From assembly GCA_003648575.1 (NCBI GenBank), contig QMPN01000061.1, positions 1 through 13,257 of the forward strand: 13,257 bases of DNA, read 5' to 3'. Positions 1 through 6,165 of the stretch are shown here, piece by piece. Position 1 is the first letter of the stretch; the number at the start of each line of letters is the position of its first letter. A program made the translations under genes and the position numbers. Source of the stretch: Bacteroidota bacterium (GTDB lineage Bacteria; Bacteroidota; Bacteroidia; Bacteroidales; B18-G4). The notes beneath the pieces were generated by a model, which was given only the letters and a program-made list of their open reading frames with translations, searched no databases and had not been told where the DNA came from.

Positions 1-317
1 CAACATTACCTGGCATCCAAATGGCCTATCGCAAGATAAGCTATGGAGTTGGTCATGGAAACTCCGCAAGTATTCATTATATCGATTGTCTGAATGAAGG
101 TGAGCAGGTCAATATGCTGAATGGCTGGTTTACTGAAGGAATACTATGGCAGTCTTTTCCGGGTGAATCCTTTACACCACCTAACAGCGACTGGTATTTT
201 GCATCATCCACACATTATCTTGCATTGAAATTGGGAGAGAGGAGATATGGATGGATAGAATTAGACACATCTGACCCTGAGCAGGGTCCGGTGTTTATAA
301 GGATTGCCATTAATTGA
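1..317 (+). CDS. C-terminal part of an exported-type hypothetical protein (5' end outside window)
   Basis: The reading frame is open from base 3 and ends with TGA at 315-317, giving about 105 visible residues. The ATG at 21 is in frame but has no leader or promoter of its own, so it is probably internal and the gene starts upstream of the window. The visible part is rich in aromatic residues and beta-prone. Near the end it has a segment reading RRYGWIELDTSDPEQG followed by a hydrophobic strand ending in IAIN. C-terminal domains with a 'YGWI' segment like this occur in many secreted proteins and lipoproteins of Bacteroidota; no function is known to me for them. No catalytic motif is visible. 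The rpsO promoter begins about 40 bases after the stop, so the two genes are probably separate transcription units, although no terminator was seen between them. Confidence 0.6.
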   Translation, partial: TLPGIQMAYRKISYGVGHGNSASIHYIDCLNEGEQVNMLNGWFTEGILWQSFPGESFTPPNSDWYFASSTHYLALKLGERRYGWIELDTSDPEQGPVFIRIAIN

Positions 318-355
318 CGGAATATACAAGCTAACTATAAAAATATCTTAAAATC

Positions 356-386
356 TTGTGTATTTCAAAAGAAACACCTATTTTTG
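356..386 (+). promoter_or_regulatory. Bacteroidota-type promoter of rpsO
   Basis: A -33-like TTG at 356-358 is followed, after 20 bases, by a perfect TAnnTTTG -7 element (TATTTTTG, 379-386). This matches the consensus known for the Bacteroidota primary sigma factor. The predicted transcript starts near 390 and leaves a leader of about 27 A-rich bases before the rpsO ATG at 417, with no Shine-Dalgarno sequence. Nothing else of note was seen in the 99-base gap 318-416. Confidence 0.7.
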
Positions 387-416
387 CACCCCGAAATTAG
401 AAAGTAAATAAATAGT

Positions 417-686
417 ATGTATTTAACGTCAGAGAACAAACAGGAAATTTTCAAGGAGTATGGTAAATCGGAATACGATACCGGCTCAGCTGAAGGTCAG
501 ATTGCGCTTTTCACTTTCCGCATTAAACACCTTACAGATCACCTGAAAATTAATAAGAAAGATGTGGCCACCAGAAGGTCTCTGGTCTTGCTCGTTGGAA
601 AACGCAGAAGGCTGCTCGACTATCTGAAGAAAAAAGATATCGAAAGATATCGTGCAATCATCAAGAAATTAGGAATCAGAAAATAA
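417..686 (+). CDS. rpsO: 30S ribosomal protein S15
   Basis: S15 binds the central domain of 16S rRNA early in assembly of the small subunit and forms an inter-subunit bridge. The 89-residue product has the usual family length and its four-helix pattern. It contains [15 protein letters not shown] (residues 22-36), [12 protein letters not shown] (38-49) and [16 protein letters not shown] near the C-terminus. The segment after D49 reads VATRR where E. coli has HHSRR, a divergence I associate with Bacteroidota S15 proteins rather than a defect. The ATG at 417 follows a good promoter. The gene lies just before pnp, as in many bacteria, with a hairpin terminator between them, so pnp may receive part of its transcription from this promoter by read-through. 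Identification is firm. Confidence 0.97.
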   Translation: MYLTSENKQEIFKEYGKSEYDTGSAEGQIALFTFRIKHLTDHLKINKKDVATRRSLVLLVGKRRRLLDYLKKKDIERYRAIIKKLGIRK

Positions 687-710
687 TCTTTCTTCCTACC
701 CGGAATACTC

Positions 711-742
711 AAAAAGGCATTTCACACGATTTGCCTTTTTTT
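711..742 (+). terminator. Intrinsic terminator / attenuator between rpsO and pnp
   Basis: AAAAAGGCA (711-719) pairs with TGCCTTTTT (732-740) around a 12-base loop, and the right arm runs into a T tract ending at 742. The stem is mostly A-T apart from GGC/GCC, so it is probably leaky. No TAnnTTTG element was found between this hairpin and the pnp start at 775, which suggests that pnp is expressed partly by read-through. Confidence 0.65.
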
Positions 743-774
743 GTAAACATCTGACGTAAACCTTAAATTTAATC

Positions 775-2919
775 ATGACACAAAAAGGAATTGAGAAATC
801 TTTCCAGCTGAAGGACGGCAGGACGATTTCAATTGAAACCGGCAGGCTCGCGAAGCAGGCCGATGGAGCTGTTGTTGTACGTATGGGTAACACCATGCTG
901 ATGGCAACAGTTGTAGCAAACAAAGAAGTAAGGGATGGATTCGATTTCCTCCCATTAACAGTAGAGTACAAAGAAAAGTATGCTTCCACAGGGAAGTTCC
1001 CAGGCGGTTTTTTCAAACGCGAAGCCAGGCCCTCCGAAGCGGAGATCCTTACATCACGCCTGGTCGACCGCGCCCTCAGGCCATTGTTCCCCGACAACTG
1101 GCGTTTTGAAACACAGGTGCTTATCAGCCTGATATCAGGCGAATTAGATGTTGCTCCGGATGCACTCGCAGCCCTCGCAGCATCATCTGCTCTTGCAGTA
1201 TCCAATATCCCATTTGCAGGCCCTATCTCTGAAGTCAGAGTGGCACGTATCAACGGGGTATTTATGATCAACCCACCAATTAGTGCATTGGAAGAAGCCG
1301 ACCTCGACCTGATGGTTGCGGCAACCTATGATAATATCAATATGGTTGAAGGTGAAATGAAAGAAGTTTCTGAAACTGATATGCTGGAAGCTGTCAAATT
1401 TGCACACGAAGCCATTAAAGTCCAGTGCAAGGCCCAGATGGAGCTTGCCGATATGGTTGAAAAAGCCAAAGTGAAGCGCGAAGCAGAAGCTGTTGCGGTC
1501 AATGAAGAGCTTACAAACAAGATGAAAGAAGCTATCTACGATAAGGTAGAAGCACTTGTAAAGACCTTCAACAAGAACAAACACGAGCGTACCGAGGATG
1601 TAAAAGCCGTACGCGACGAATTTCTGGAAACACTGACAGAAGAAGAACTGGAAGAAAATAAAGGTATCCTTAAAGATTATTTCCACGATATGCATAAAGA
1701 TATCGTAAGGAATGTAGTTCTTGATGAGAGGATTCGCCTTGATGGCCGTAAGCTCGATGAGATCAGGCCTATCTGGAGTGAGATCGATTACCTGCCATCA
1801 GCACATGGTTCTGCCATCTTCACACGTGGAGAAACACAATCGCTGGTGACAACGACTCTCGGAACCAAGATGGATGAACAGATCCTCGACGGTGCCGTGA
1901 TCTCAGGAAAGTCAAAATTCTTACTGCATTATAACTTCCCCGGATTTTCTACCGGCGAAGCCAAACGTATGATGGGTACCAGCCGCCGCGAAGTAGGCCA
2001 TGGTAACCTGGCTCTGCGTGCCCTCAGGGGTATGTTACCTAACTCTGAAGATAACCCATACACTATCAGGATCGTTTCTGACATCCTCGAATCAAACGGT
2101 TCATCATCGATGGCTACCGTTTGTGGCGGAACACTTTCGCTCATGGATGCCGGTGTGAAAATAAAGAAACCCGTTTCAGGGATCGCCATGGGGCTGATCG
2201 CAGATCCGGAAAGCGATAAATACGCTGTTCTTTCAGATATCCTTGGCGATGAAGACCACCTCGGCGACATGGACTTTAAGGTAACCGGGACCCGCGACGG
2301 GATCACCGCCTGCCAGATGGACATCAAAGTCGACGGACTTTCATATACTATACTTGAAGAAGCACTGGAACAAGCCCGTCAGGGCAGGCTCCACATTCTT
2401 GGCGAGATGGCCAAAACAATTGCTGAGCCACGTGACGACTACAAATCTTTTGTTCCAAGAATCGAAAAGATAGTCGTTCCCAAGGAATTTATTGGTGCTA
2501 TCATCGGACCTGGAGGAAAAGTGATACAGGATATCCAGGCCACTACAGAGACCACAATAACCATTGAAGAAGAAGGTGAATTTGGCCATGTAGCCATTTC
2601 ATCGGCTGACAAGCCTTCTATCGAAGCCGCCAAGGAAAGGATCAAACAGATCATCGCTGTTCCTGAGGTTGGAGAGGTTTATACCGGTAAGGTTAAGACC
2701 ATCACCAATTTTGGTGCCTTCGTCGAGATACTCCCAGGCAAAGACGGTCTGCTCCATATTTCGGAGATCGACTGGAAACGCACAGAGGATGTTGAAAAAG
2801 TTCTCGAAGTGGGACAGGAACTTGAAGTGAAGCTGATCGGGCTCGATCCAAAGACAGGAAAGCTGAAATTATCACGTAAAGTGCTGCTTCCCAAACCCGA
2901 ACAAAAACCTCAAGATTAG
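775..2919 (+). CDS. pnp: Polynucleotide phosphorylase (polyribonucleotide nucleotidyltransferase)
   Basis: PNPase degrades RNA 3' to 5' by phosphorolysis, releasing nucleoside diphosphates, and can add tails in reverse; it works as a ring-shaped trimer in the cytoplasm. The 714-residue protein has the full layout: RNase PH domain 1 (about 10-150), a helical linker (about 150-300), RNase PH domain 2 (about 320-550) with [12 protein letters not shown] and [10 protein letters not shown], whose D494 and D500 match the catalytic aspartates D486 and D492 of E. coli. A KH domain with the GPGG loop at 578-581 and a C-terminal S1 domain (about 630-705) follow. The ATG at 775 gives the normal N-terminus for the family. 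The gene follows rpsO and a leaky-looking terminator, and precedes rpoD by 55 bases. Identification is firm. Confidence 0.98.
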   Translation: MTQKGIEKSFQLKDGRTISIETGRLAKQADGAVVVRMGNTMLMATVVANKEVRDGFDFLPLTVEYKEKYASTGKFPGGFFKREARPSEAEILTSRLVDRALRPLFPDNWRFETQVLISLISGELDVAPDALAALAASSALAVSNIPFAGPISEVRVARINGVFMINPPISALEEADLDLMVAATYDNINMVEGEMKEVSETDMLEAVKFAHEAIKVQCKAQMELADMVEKAKVKREAEAVAVNEELTNKMKEAIYDKVEALVKTFNKNKHERTEDVKAVRDEFLETLTEEELEENKGILKDYFHDMHKDIVRNVVLDERIRLDGRKLDEIRPIWSEIDYLPSAHGSAIFTRGETQSLVTTTLGTKMDEQILDGAVISGKSKFLLHYNFPGFSTGEAKRMMGTSRREVGHGNLALRALRGMLPNSEDNPYTIRIVSDILESNGSSSMATVCGGTLSLMDAGVKIKKPVSGIAMGLIADPESDKYAVLSDILGDEDHLGDMDFKVTGTRDGITACQMDIKVDGLSYTILEEALEQARQGRLHILGEMAKTIAEPRDDYKSFVPRIEKIVVPKEFIGAIIGPGGKVIQDIQATTETTITIEEEGEFGHVAISSADKPSIEAAKERIKQIIAVPEVGEVYTGKVKTITNFGAFVEILPGKDGLLHISEIDWKRTEDVEKVLEVGQELEVKLIGLDPKTGKLKLSRKVLLPKPEQKPQD

Positions 2920-2947
2920 TGTAACACGCCTTAAGGCTTTTCGTATA

Positions 2948-2974
2948 AGAACCAAATTACAGTAGATTGGTTTT
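2948..2974 (+). promoter_or_regulatory. Inverted repeat abutting the rpoD start codon
   Basis: AACCAA (2950-2955) can pair with TTGGTT (2967-2972), and the stem extends by one G-U and one A-U pair to 2948/2974, with an 11-base loop. The hairpin would end exactly at the ATG at 2975. Upstream, the 10-base palindrome GCCTTAAGGC (2928-2937) followed by TTTT could form a very weak terminator after pnp. No good TAnnTTTG element lies in the 55-base gap, so rpoD may be cotranscribed with pnp and the hairpin may tune its translation. The regulatory role is an inference. Confidence 0.3.
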
Positions 2975-3838
2975 ATGAGGCAACTAAAAATTACTAAGCA
3001 GGTTACTAACAGGGAAACTGCTTCTCTCGACAAGTATCTCCAGGAGATCGGAAAGGTGGAATTAATTACCGCCGACGAGGAAGTAGCCCTTGCTCAGCGT
3101 ATTAAACAAGGCGACAGGATTGCCCTTGAAAAACTCACCAAGGCCAACCTCAGGTTTGTGGTTTCTGTTTCAAAGCAGTACCAGAACCAGGGCTTAAGCC
3201 TCCCCGACCTCATCAACGAAGGAAACCTGGGCCTGATCAAGGCTGCACAGCGCTTCGATGAGACCAGAGGATTTAAATTTATCTCCTATGCCGTTTGGTG
3301 GATCCGCCAGTCGATATTGCAGGCCCTGGCCGAGCAATCGAGGATCGTGCGTCTTCCACTTAACAAGATCGGGTCGATCAATAAGATCAACAAGGCTTAT
3401 GCCAAGCTCGAGCAGGAGCACGAACGTGAACCCAATGCCAGCGAAATCGCAGGTCTGCTGGAAATCACCGAGAACGAGGTTAAAGAATCCATGAAGAATT
3501 CCGGAAGGCATGTCTCCATGGATGCCCCGCTGGTGCAGGACGAGGATAACAATATGTATGATGTGCTGAAAAGCGATGATTCCTCAACACCGGAATCGCA
3601 GCTTCTGTACGAATCCCTTAAAAAAGAGATCGACAGGGCCATCTCAACGCTCACTCCCCGCGAAGCAGATGTGATCAGGCTGTATTTTGGTCTGAACAGC
3701 AAGCATCCCATGACGCTGGAGGAGATCGGCGAAAGGTTCGACCTCACCCGTGAACGCGTAAGACAAATAAAAGAAAAAGCTATAAGGCGGCTCAAGCATA
3801 CATCAAGAAGCAAAATACTCAAAACATATCTTGGGTAA
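2975..3838 (+). CDS. rpoD: Primary RNA polymerase sigma factor (RpoD/SigA, short Bacteroidota form)
   Basis: This sigma-70 factor directs RNA polymerase to housekeeping promoters. At 287 residues it lacks region 1.1 and the non-conserved insert of the E. coli protein, as is typical of Bacteroidota. Region 1.2 spans about 16-48. Region 2 spans about 53-123 and includes [19 protein letters not shown] and [11 protein letters not shown]. Region 3 covers about 130-210. Region 4 (about 222-280) carries the -35 helix-turn-helix [19 protein letters not shown] at 246-264. The start [14 protein letters not shown] is the standard N-terminus of this group. The protein explains the TAnnTTTG promoters seen elsewhere in the window, since Bacteroidota RpoD recognises that element. 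The gene follows pnp by 55 bases and ends in a strong terminator. Identification is firm. Confidence 0.97.
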   Translation: MRQLKITKQVTNRETASLDKYLQEIGKVELITADEEVALAQRIKQGDRIALEKLTKANLRFVVSVSKQYQNQGLSLPDLINEGNLGLIKAAQRFDETRGFKFISYAVWWIRQSILQALAEQSRIVRLPLNKIGSINKINKAYAKLEQEHEREPNASEIAGLLEITENEVKESMKNSGRHVSMDAPLVQDEDNNMYDVLKSDDSSTPESQLLYESLKKEIDRAISTLTPREADVIRLYFGLNSKHPMTLEEIGERFDLTRERVRQIKEKAIRRLKHTSRSKILKTYLG

Positions 3839-3840
3839 TT

Positions 3841-3866
3841 AAAAGCGGGCTTGTCCCGCTTTTTTT
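3841..3866 (+). terminator. Strong intrinsic terminator after rpoD
   Basis: AAAAGCGGG (3841-3849) pairs with CCCGCTTTT (3855-3863) around a five-base loop, and the T tract runs to 3866. It starts two bases after the rpoD stop and separates rpoD from rpe. Confidence 0.88.
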
Positions 3867-3901
3867 GTGCATATTTTTTACTTTTACACAAAATTTAACA
3901 T

Positions 3902-4555
3902 ATGGCACACCTCATTGCACCCTCCATACTGTCGGCCGACTTCGCCAATCTTCAGAAAGACATAGAAATGATCAATTCCAGTGAAGCCGACTGGTTCCAT
4001 ATCGATGTGATGGATGGCGTGTTCGTGCCCAATATCTCCTTCGGCTTTCCGGTGATAAAGCAGATCAAGAAATATGCGAAGAAACCACTCGATGTACACC
4101 TTATGATCGTGGAGCCGGATAGGTACTTTGAGCGTTTCAAAGAAGTTGGAGCCGATATTCTGAGCGTGCACTACGAAGCATGCAAACACCTCCACCGCGC
4201 TATCCAGGCCATTAAGGCCCTGGACATGAAGGCCGGAGTGGTACTCAACCCGCATGCATCGGTATATGTGCTGGAAGATATCCTCGCCGATGTCGACCTG
4301 GTTATGCTAATGTCGGTGAACCCGGGGTTTGGCGGACAAAAATTCATTAAAAATACACTGGCAAAGATCAGCCGCTTGAAGGAACTCATAGAAAAAACCA
4401 ACTCAAAAGCCATGATCGAAGTTGACGGAGGTGTTAACCTGGCCAATGCCGTCGATCTTATTAGAAGCGGAGCCGATGTGCTTGTTGCCGGAAACACTGT
4501 ATTTGCTTCAGATGATCCCATCGATACCATCAGTAAGCTGAAAAAGATAAGCTAA
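3902..4555 (+). CDS. rpe: Ribulose-phosphate 3-epimerase
   Basis: Rpe interconverts D-ribulose 5-phosphate and D-xylulose 5-phosphate in the pentose phosphate pathway, in the cytoplasm. The 217-residue TIM barrel has the normal length. Visible signatures are APSILSADFANL at the N-terminus, HIDVMDGVFVPN with metal/catalytic residues H33 and D35, DVHLMI with H66, MSVNPGFGGQ in the phosphate-binding region, and EVDGG with D175. The ATG at 3902 gives the normal family start and has an A/T-rich leader without a Shine-Dalgarno sequence. The gene begins 35 bases after the rpoD terminator, so it should have its own promoter, but only a poor candidate was found. Identification is firm. Confidence 0.97.
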   Translation: MAHLIAPSILSADFANLQKDIEMINSSEADWFHIDVMDGVFVPNISFGFPVIKQIKKYAKKPLDVHLMIVEPDRYFERFKEVGADILSVHYEACKHLHRAIQAIKALDMKAGVVLNPHASVYVLEDILADVDLVMLMSVNPGFGGQKFIKNTLAKISRLKELIEKTNSKAMIEVDGGVNLANAVDLIRSGADVLVAGNTVFASDDPIDTISKLKKIS

Positions 4556-4576
4556 GACTTGGCTATAGACTGTCCT

Positions 4577-4595
4577 GCCGGGTATGAGCCCCGGC
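4577..4595 (+). terminator. GC-rich hairpin after rpe
   Basis: GCCGGG (4577-4582) pairs perfectly with CCCGGC (4590-4595) around a seven-base loop, 22 bases after the rpe stop. The sequence that follows is only moderately T-rich, so it is a weak candidate for an intrinsic terminator or a 3'-end stabilising hairpin. Confidence 0.4.
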
Positions 4596-4597
4596 TC

Positions 4598-4628
4598 TTG
4601 CATCTCTCCATAATTTCATTTACCTTTA
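4598..4628 (+). promoter_or_regulatory. Candidate promoter for the lysine-rich small ORF
   Basis: A TTG at 4598-4600 is followed after exactly 20 bases by TACCTTTA (4621-4628), which matches TAnnTTTG except for the final base. The spacing equals that of the rpsO promoter. Transcription would start near 4632, leaving a leader of about 50 very A/T-rich bases before the ATG at 4683. Confidence 0.4.
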
Positions 4629-4682
4629 CTTTACAGAAATATTCTGTTTATAATCTGAATTATATAATTAAATAATTATACC

Positions 4683-4787
4683 ATGGGAAAAGGACAAGAT
4701 GCCAAGAAGGCTGTAAAGAAAGCGCCGGCCAAAACCGCAAAAGAAAAGAGGGCTGAAAAAAGAGAAAAAAAAGCCAATAAGGTTTAG
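4683..4787 (+). CDS. Lysine/alanine-rich 34-residue small protein
   Basis: The ORF has ATG at 4683 and TAG at 4785-4787. Its 34 residues are about 40% lysine or arginine with many alanines. It begins MGKGQDAKKAVKKAPAK, and the second half (residues 18-33) alternates K/R and E/A in a way that could form a charged helix. The composition resembles short histone-H1-like tails and nucleic-acid-binding basic peptides, but no family can be claimed. It has a candidate promoter upstream and a clean start. It ends nine bases before the start of the racemase remnant at 4797, so the two may once have formed an operon. Alternatives are that it is a non-coding A-rich stretch or the N-terminal leftover of a longer gene. 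Its length is too short for a statistical call from sequence alone. Confidence 0.5.
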   Translation: MGKGQDAKKAVKKAPAKTAKEKRAEKREKKANKV

Positions 4788-4796
4788 CATTCTTTT

Positions 4797-4940
4797 ATGG
4801 ATCCTGCAAAAACTATCGGACTCATTGGCGGAATGAGTTGGGAATCCCCTATTGTATATTACGAACTGATCATACCCAATAAAAAGGAGATAAAAATCAT
4901 ACATCAAATCATTTATGATGAATTAGTGCACGGCATCTAA
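4797..4940 (+). pseudogene. Aspartate/glutamate racemase remnant with in-frame internal deletion
   Basis: The ORF of 47 codons starts at ATG 4797 and ends with TAA at 4938-4940. Residues 5-25 (KTIGLIGGMSWES, then YYELI) are the unmistakable N-terminus of the YgeA/aspartate racemase family. Residues 26-47 (IPNKKEIKIIHQIIYDELVHGI) correspond to a segment near residue 155-175 of a normal protein of about 230 residues. Roughly 130 residues between them and everything after are missing, including both catalytic cysteines (CTNTMH and GCTEI regions), so the product cannot racemise amino acids. No frameshift or stop interrupts the remnant. It follows the lysine-rich ORF by nine bases. Family assignment is from recognition; the deletion is inferred from the memory of the family layout. 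Confidence 0.75.
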
Positions 4941-5063
4941 GTACTATCCGAATAGGCAGCCATCAAGTCAGCACGGCAAAAACCCCCATCAGGAAAACAT
5001 CTTTCAAACAACATCAGAATAAAGACGAACCAGGATAAATTATATATTATTTTACTTTTTTAG

Positions 5064-5095
5064 TTGTATATTTACAATATTTTATACTATCTTTG
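5064..5095 (+). promoter_or_regulatory. Promoter of the XRE regulator gene, probably giving a leaderless mRNA
   Basis: A TTG at 5064-5066 and a perfect -7 element TATCTTTG at 5088-5095 are separated by 21 bases. The -7 element normally lies with its last base about four bases before the transcription start, which puts the start at about 5098-5101. The regulator's ATG is at 5100-5102. The gap 4941-5063 upstream shows nothing else recognisable. Confidence 0.62.
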
Positions 5096-5099
5096 CAAT

Positions 5100-5363
5100 A
5101 TGGAAAGTCGAAAACTATATAACAGGATTAATCTACTTCGTAAGGAAAGAGGCATGTCGCGGCAGGAACTGGCAGATAAGATCGGGGTGAATTTTCAAAC
5201 CATTGGCTACCTGGAAAGGGAAGAATACAATCCGAGTCTCGACCTGGCATTCAGGATTTCTGAAGTCTTTGAACTCCCCATCGACATGATCTTCTCAACA
5301 GCAGCGTTTAAAAGTATTAGCGAAATATTAAAGGAAAATTCAAACAATAAACATCATGAATAA
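5100..5363 (+). CDS. XRE-family helix-turn-helix transcriptional regulator
   Basis: The 87-residue product (from the ATG at 5100) is almost entirely a Cro/C1-type DNA-binding domain. Helices cover about residues 6-61, including LRKERGMSRQELADKIGV for helices 1-2 and NFQTIGYLEREEYNP for the recognition helix and its following turn. PSLDLAFRISEVFELPIDMIF is the usual end of the fold. Small regulators of this type (YozG-like) usually sit next to a small membrane protein, as here. A longer reading with ATG at 5064 adds MYIYNILYYLCN, but that start coincides with the -33 element of the promoter, so 5100 is preferred. The gene overlaps the next one by eight bases. It probably regulates its own operon, which is an inference; its targets are not visible. 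Confidence 0.9.
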   Translation: MESRKLYNRINLLRKERGMSRQELADKIGVNFQTIGYLEREEYNPSLDLAFRISEVFELPIDMIFSTAAFKSISEILKENSNNKHHE

Positions 5364-5772
5364 ATCAACATCAAAAACAGGAAGCAGGATATGGATAATA
5401 CTTACTCTGCTAAGCCTTGCCGGGCTTGCGTTCATTTTCGAATACTCGAAAACAGCTGGATGGACGACAGCTTTCACTCTTATTGAAATTATTTTCATAG
5501 CCATTCTTTTGTTCAGTTTTGTCATGGGCTATGTAAGGACAGGACTATGGGCTTTCGGTCACCGTTCTTTGAAACAGCTGGATGAGCGGGAGCTTATGGT
5601 CATAAGCCATTCACTGAGAACAGCCTATGCAATATTTACTGTTTTAGTCCTCAGTTTTCTCCTGTTCGTTGCATTGACGGAAAGATCCATAAGCATGGTG
5701 TGTGTAGTCTCATTTATCATCTTTGCTCACCTGTTGCCGGCTTCCATAGTGGGTTGGGATGAAGTGGTATAG
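5356..5772 (+). CDS. Small four-helix integral membrane protein paired with the XRE regulator
   Basis: The 138-residue protein has four predicted membrane segments, at about residues 11-30, 36-59, 88-107 and 112-131. A short charged loop (HRSLKQLDERELMVISHSLR) sits between helices two and three. It resembles in layout the DUF2178/DUF3796-type proteins that accompany small XRE regulators, which often have a DERE-like motif, but I cannot assign a family with certainty. Its ATG at 5356 lies inside the end of the regulator gene, an ATGAATAA overlap that implies coupled translation. The pair may act as a membrane sensor and a regulator, which is an inference from context. The stop at 5770-5772 sits at the junction with the aspartase remnant, so the C-terminus may have been set by that rearrangement. 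Confidence 0.85.
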   Translation: MNKSTSKTGSRIWIILTLLSLAGLAFIFEYSKTAGWTTAFTLIEIIFIAILLFSFVMGYVRTGLWAFGHRSLKQLDERELMVISHSLRTAYAIFTVLVLSFLLFVALTERSISMVCVVSFIIFAHLLPASIVGWDEVV

Positions 5773-6059
5773 AACTCTTTCAAGGCCTTGCCGTTGCGCT
5801 TACTGCAGTAGCCGGACAGCATGAACTAAACGTGATGGAACCGGTGATCGTACAAAGCATTTTCGAATCGGCCGAGATGCTGAAAAGCGGCATGCTGACC
5901 CTCAAACACAAATGTATCGATGGGATCACAGCCAAAGAAGCCCTGGAAACCAACAGGGGCGTGTACGAGTTATGTATAGAAAAAGGCCTGCTTTCGAAAG
6001 AAGAACTTGATAAGATTCTTTCTCCTGAACGTATGATCAAGCCCCAGAAGATGAAATAA
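5769..6059 (+). pseudogene. aspA: 3' remnant of aspartate ammonia-lyase with an internal deletion
   Basis: The frame beginning near 5769 translates to GIELFQGLAVALTAVAGQ, then HELNVMEPVIVQSIFESAEML, then HKCIDGITA. This matches the C-terminal third of aspartase (E. coli AGQLQLNVMEPVI, EKCINGITAN). It then jumps directly to KEALETNRGVYELC and EKGLLSKEELDKILSPERM, the family's C-terminal tail. About 33 residues between ITA and KEAL, which in intact enzymes contain the conserved TxLNPxIG segment, are missing without a frameshift. Some 370 N-terminal codons including the catalytic GSSxMPxKxNP loop are also gone. A GTG at 5832 or ATG at 5835 could start a peptide of about 75 residues, but no promoter is seen. 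Intact aspartase makes fumarate and ammonia from L-aspartate; this fragment cannot. Confidence 0.8.
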
Positions 6060-6083
6060 AGCATCAGGCCAGGTAGCTCTTAC

Positions 6084-6118
6084 TGATACCCATTGCCTAT
6101 CGCCAAATGCCCAACGCC
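6084..6118 (+). repeat. Heptanucleotide repeat tract 1 (five units)
   Basis: Five consecutive 7-base units each end in CC on the plus strand, and the last four end in GCC (6091-6097, 6098-6104, 6105-6111, 6112-6118). On the minus strand each unit begins GG. The period is exact. The tract lies between the aspartase remnant and the pepD promoter. Confidence 0.7.
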
Positions 6119-6140
6119 CATAAATATGAAGGAATAATTT

Positions 6141-6148
6141 TACATTTG
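6141..6148 (+). promoter_or_regulatory. -7 promoter element of pepD
   Basis: TACATTTG is a perfect TAnnTTTG element 17 bases before the pepD ATG, giving a predicted leader of about 14 bases without a Shine-Dalgarno sequence. No TTG lies at the expected -33 distance; that position is occupied by the edge of heptad tract 1. Confidence 0.5.
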
Positions 6149-6165
6149 CAAAAAACATACCCACC

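Noticed and set aside
1183..1695. Long minus-strand reading frame (170 codons) opposite pnp
   Set aside because: It lies wholly within the confidently identified pnp gene; its phenylalanine-rich translation is what antisense of Lys/Glu-rich coding DNA gives.
3879..3886. TACTTTTA as a possible rpe -7 element
   Set aside because: It misses the final G of TAnnTTTG and has TTG elements only at unsuitable distances (11 or 25 bases); the rpe promoter remains unassigned.
3397..3891. Minus-strand frame of 164 codons opposite rpoD
   Set aside because: It overlaps the sigma factor gene and its terminator, is serine-rich shadow sequence, and has no promoter or recognisable domain.
4571..4612. GC-rich stretch after rpe considered as another heptad tract
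   Set aside because: The GG/CC spacing does not hold a 7-base phase beyond two units; it is better explained as a simple hairpin.
5064..5099. Upstream ATG giving a 12-residue longer XRE regulator
   Set aside because: This start overlaps the TTG of the promoter, and the added residues are outside the helix-turn-helix fold.
5780..6064. Minus-strand frame of 94 codons over the aspartase remnant
   Set aside because: The plus strand in this interval matches aspartase strongly, so the minus-strand frame is a shadow.
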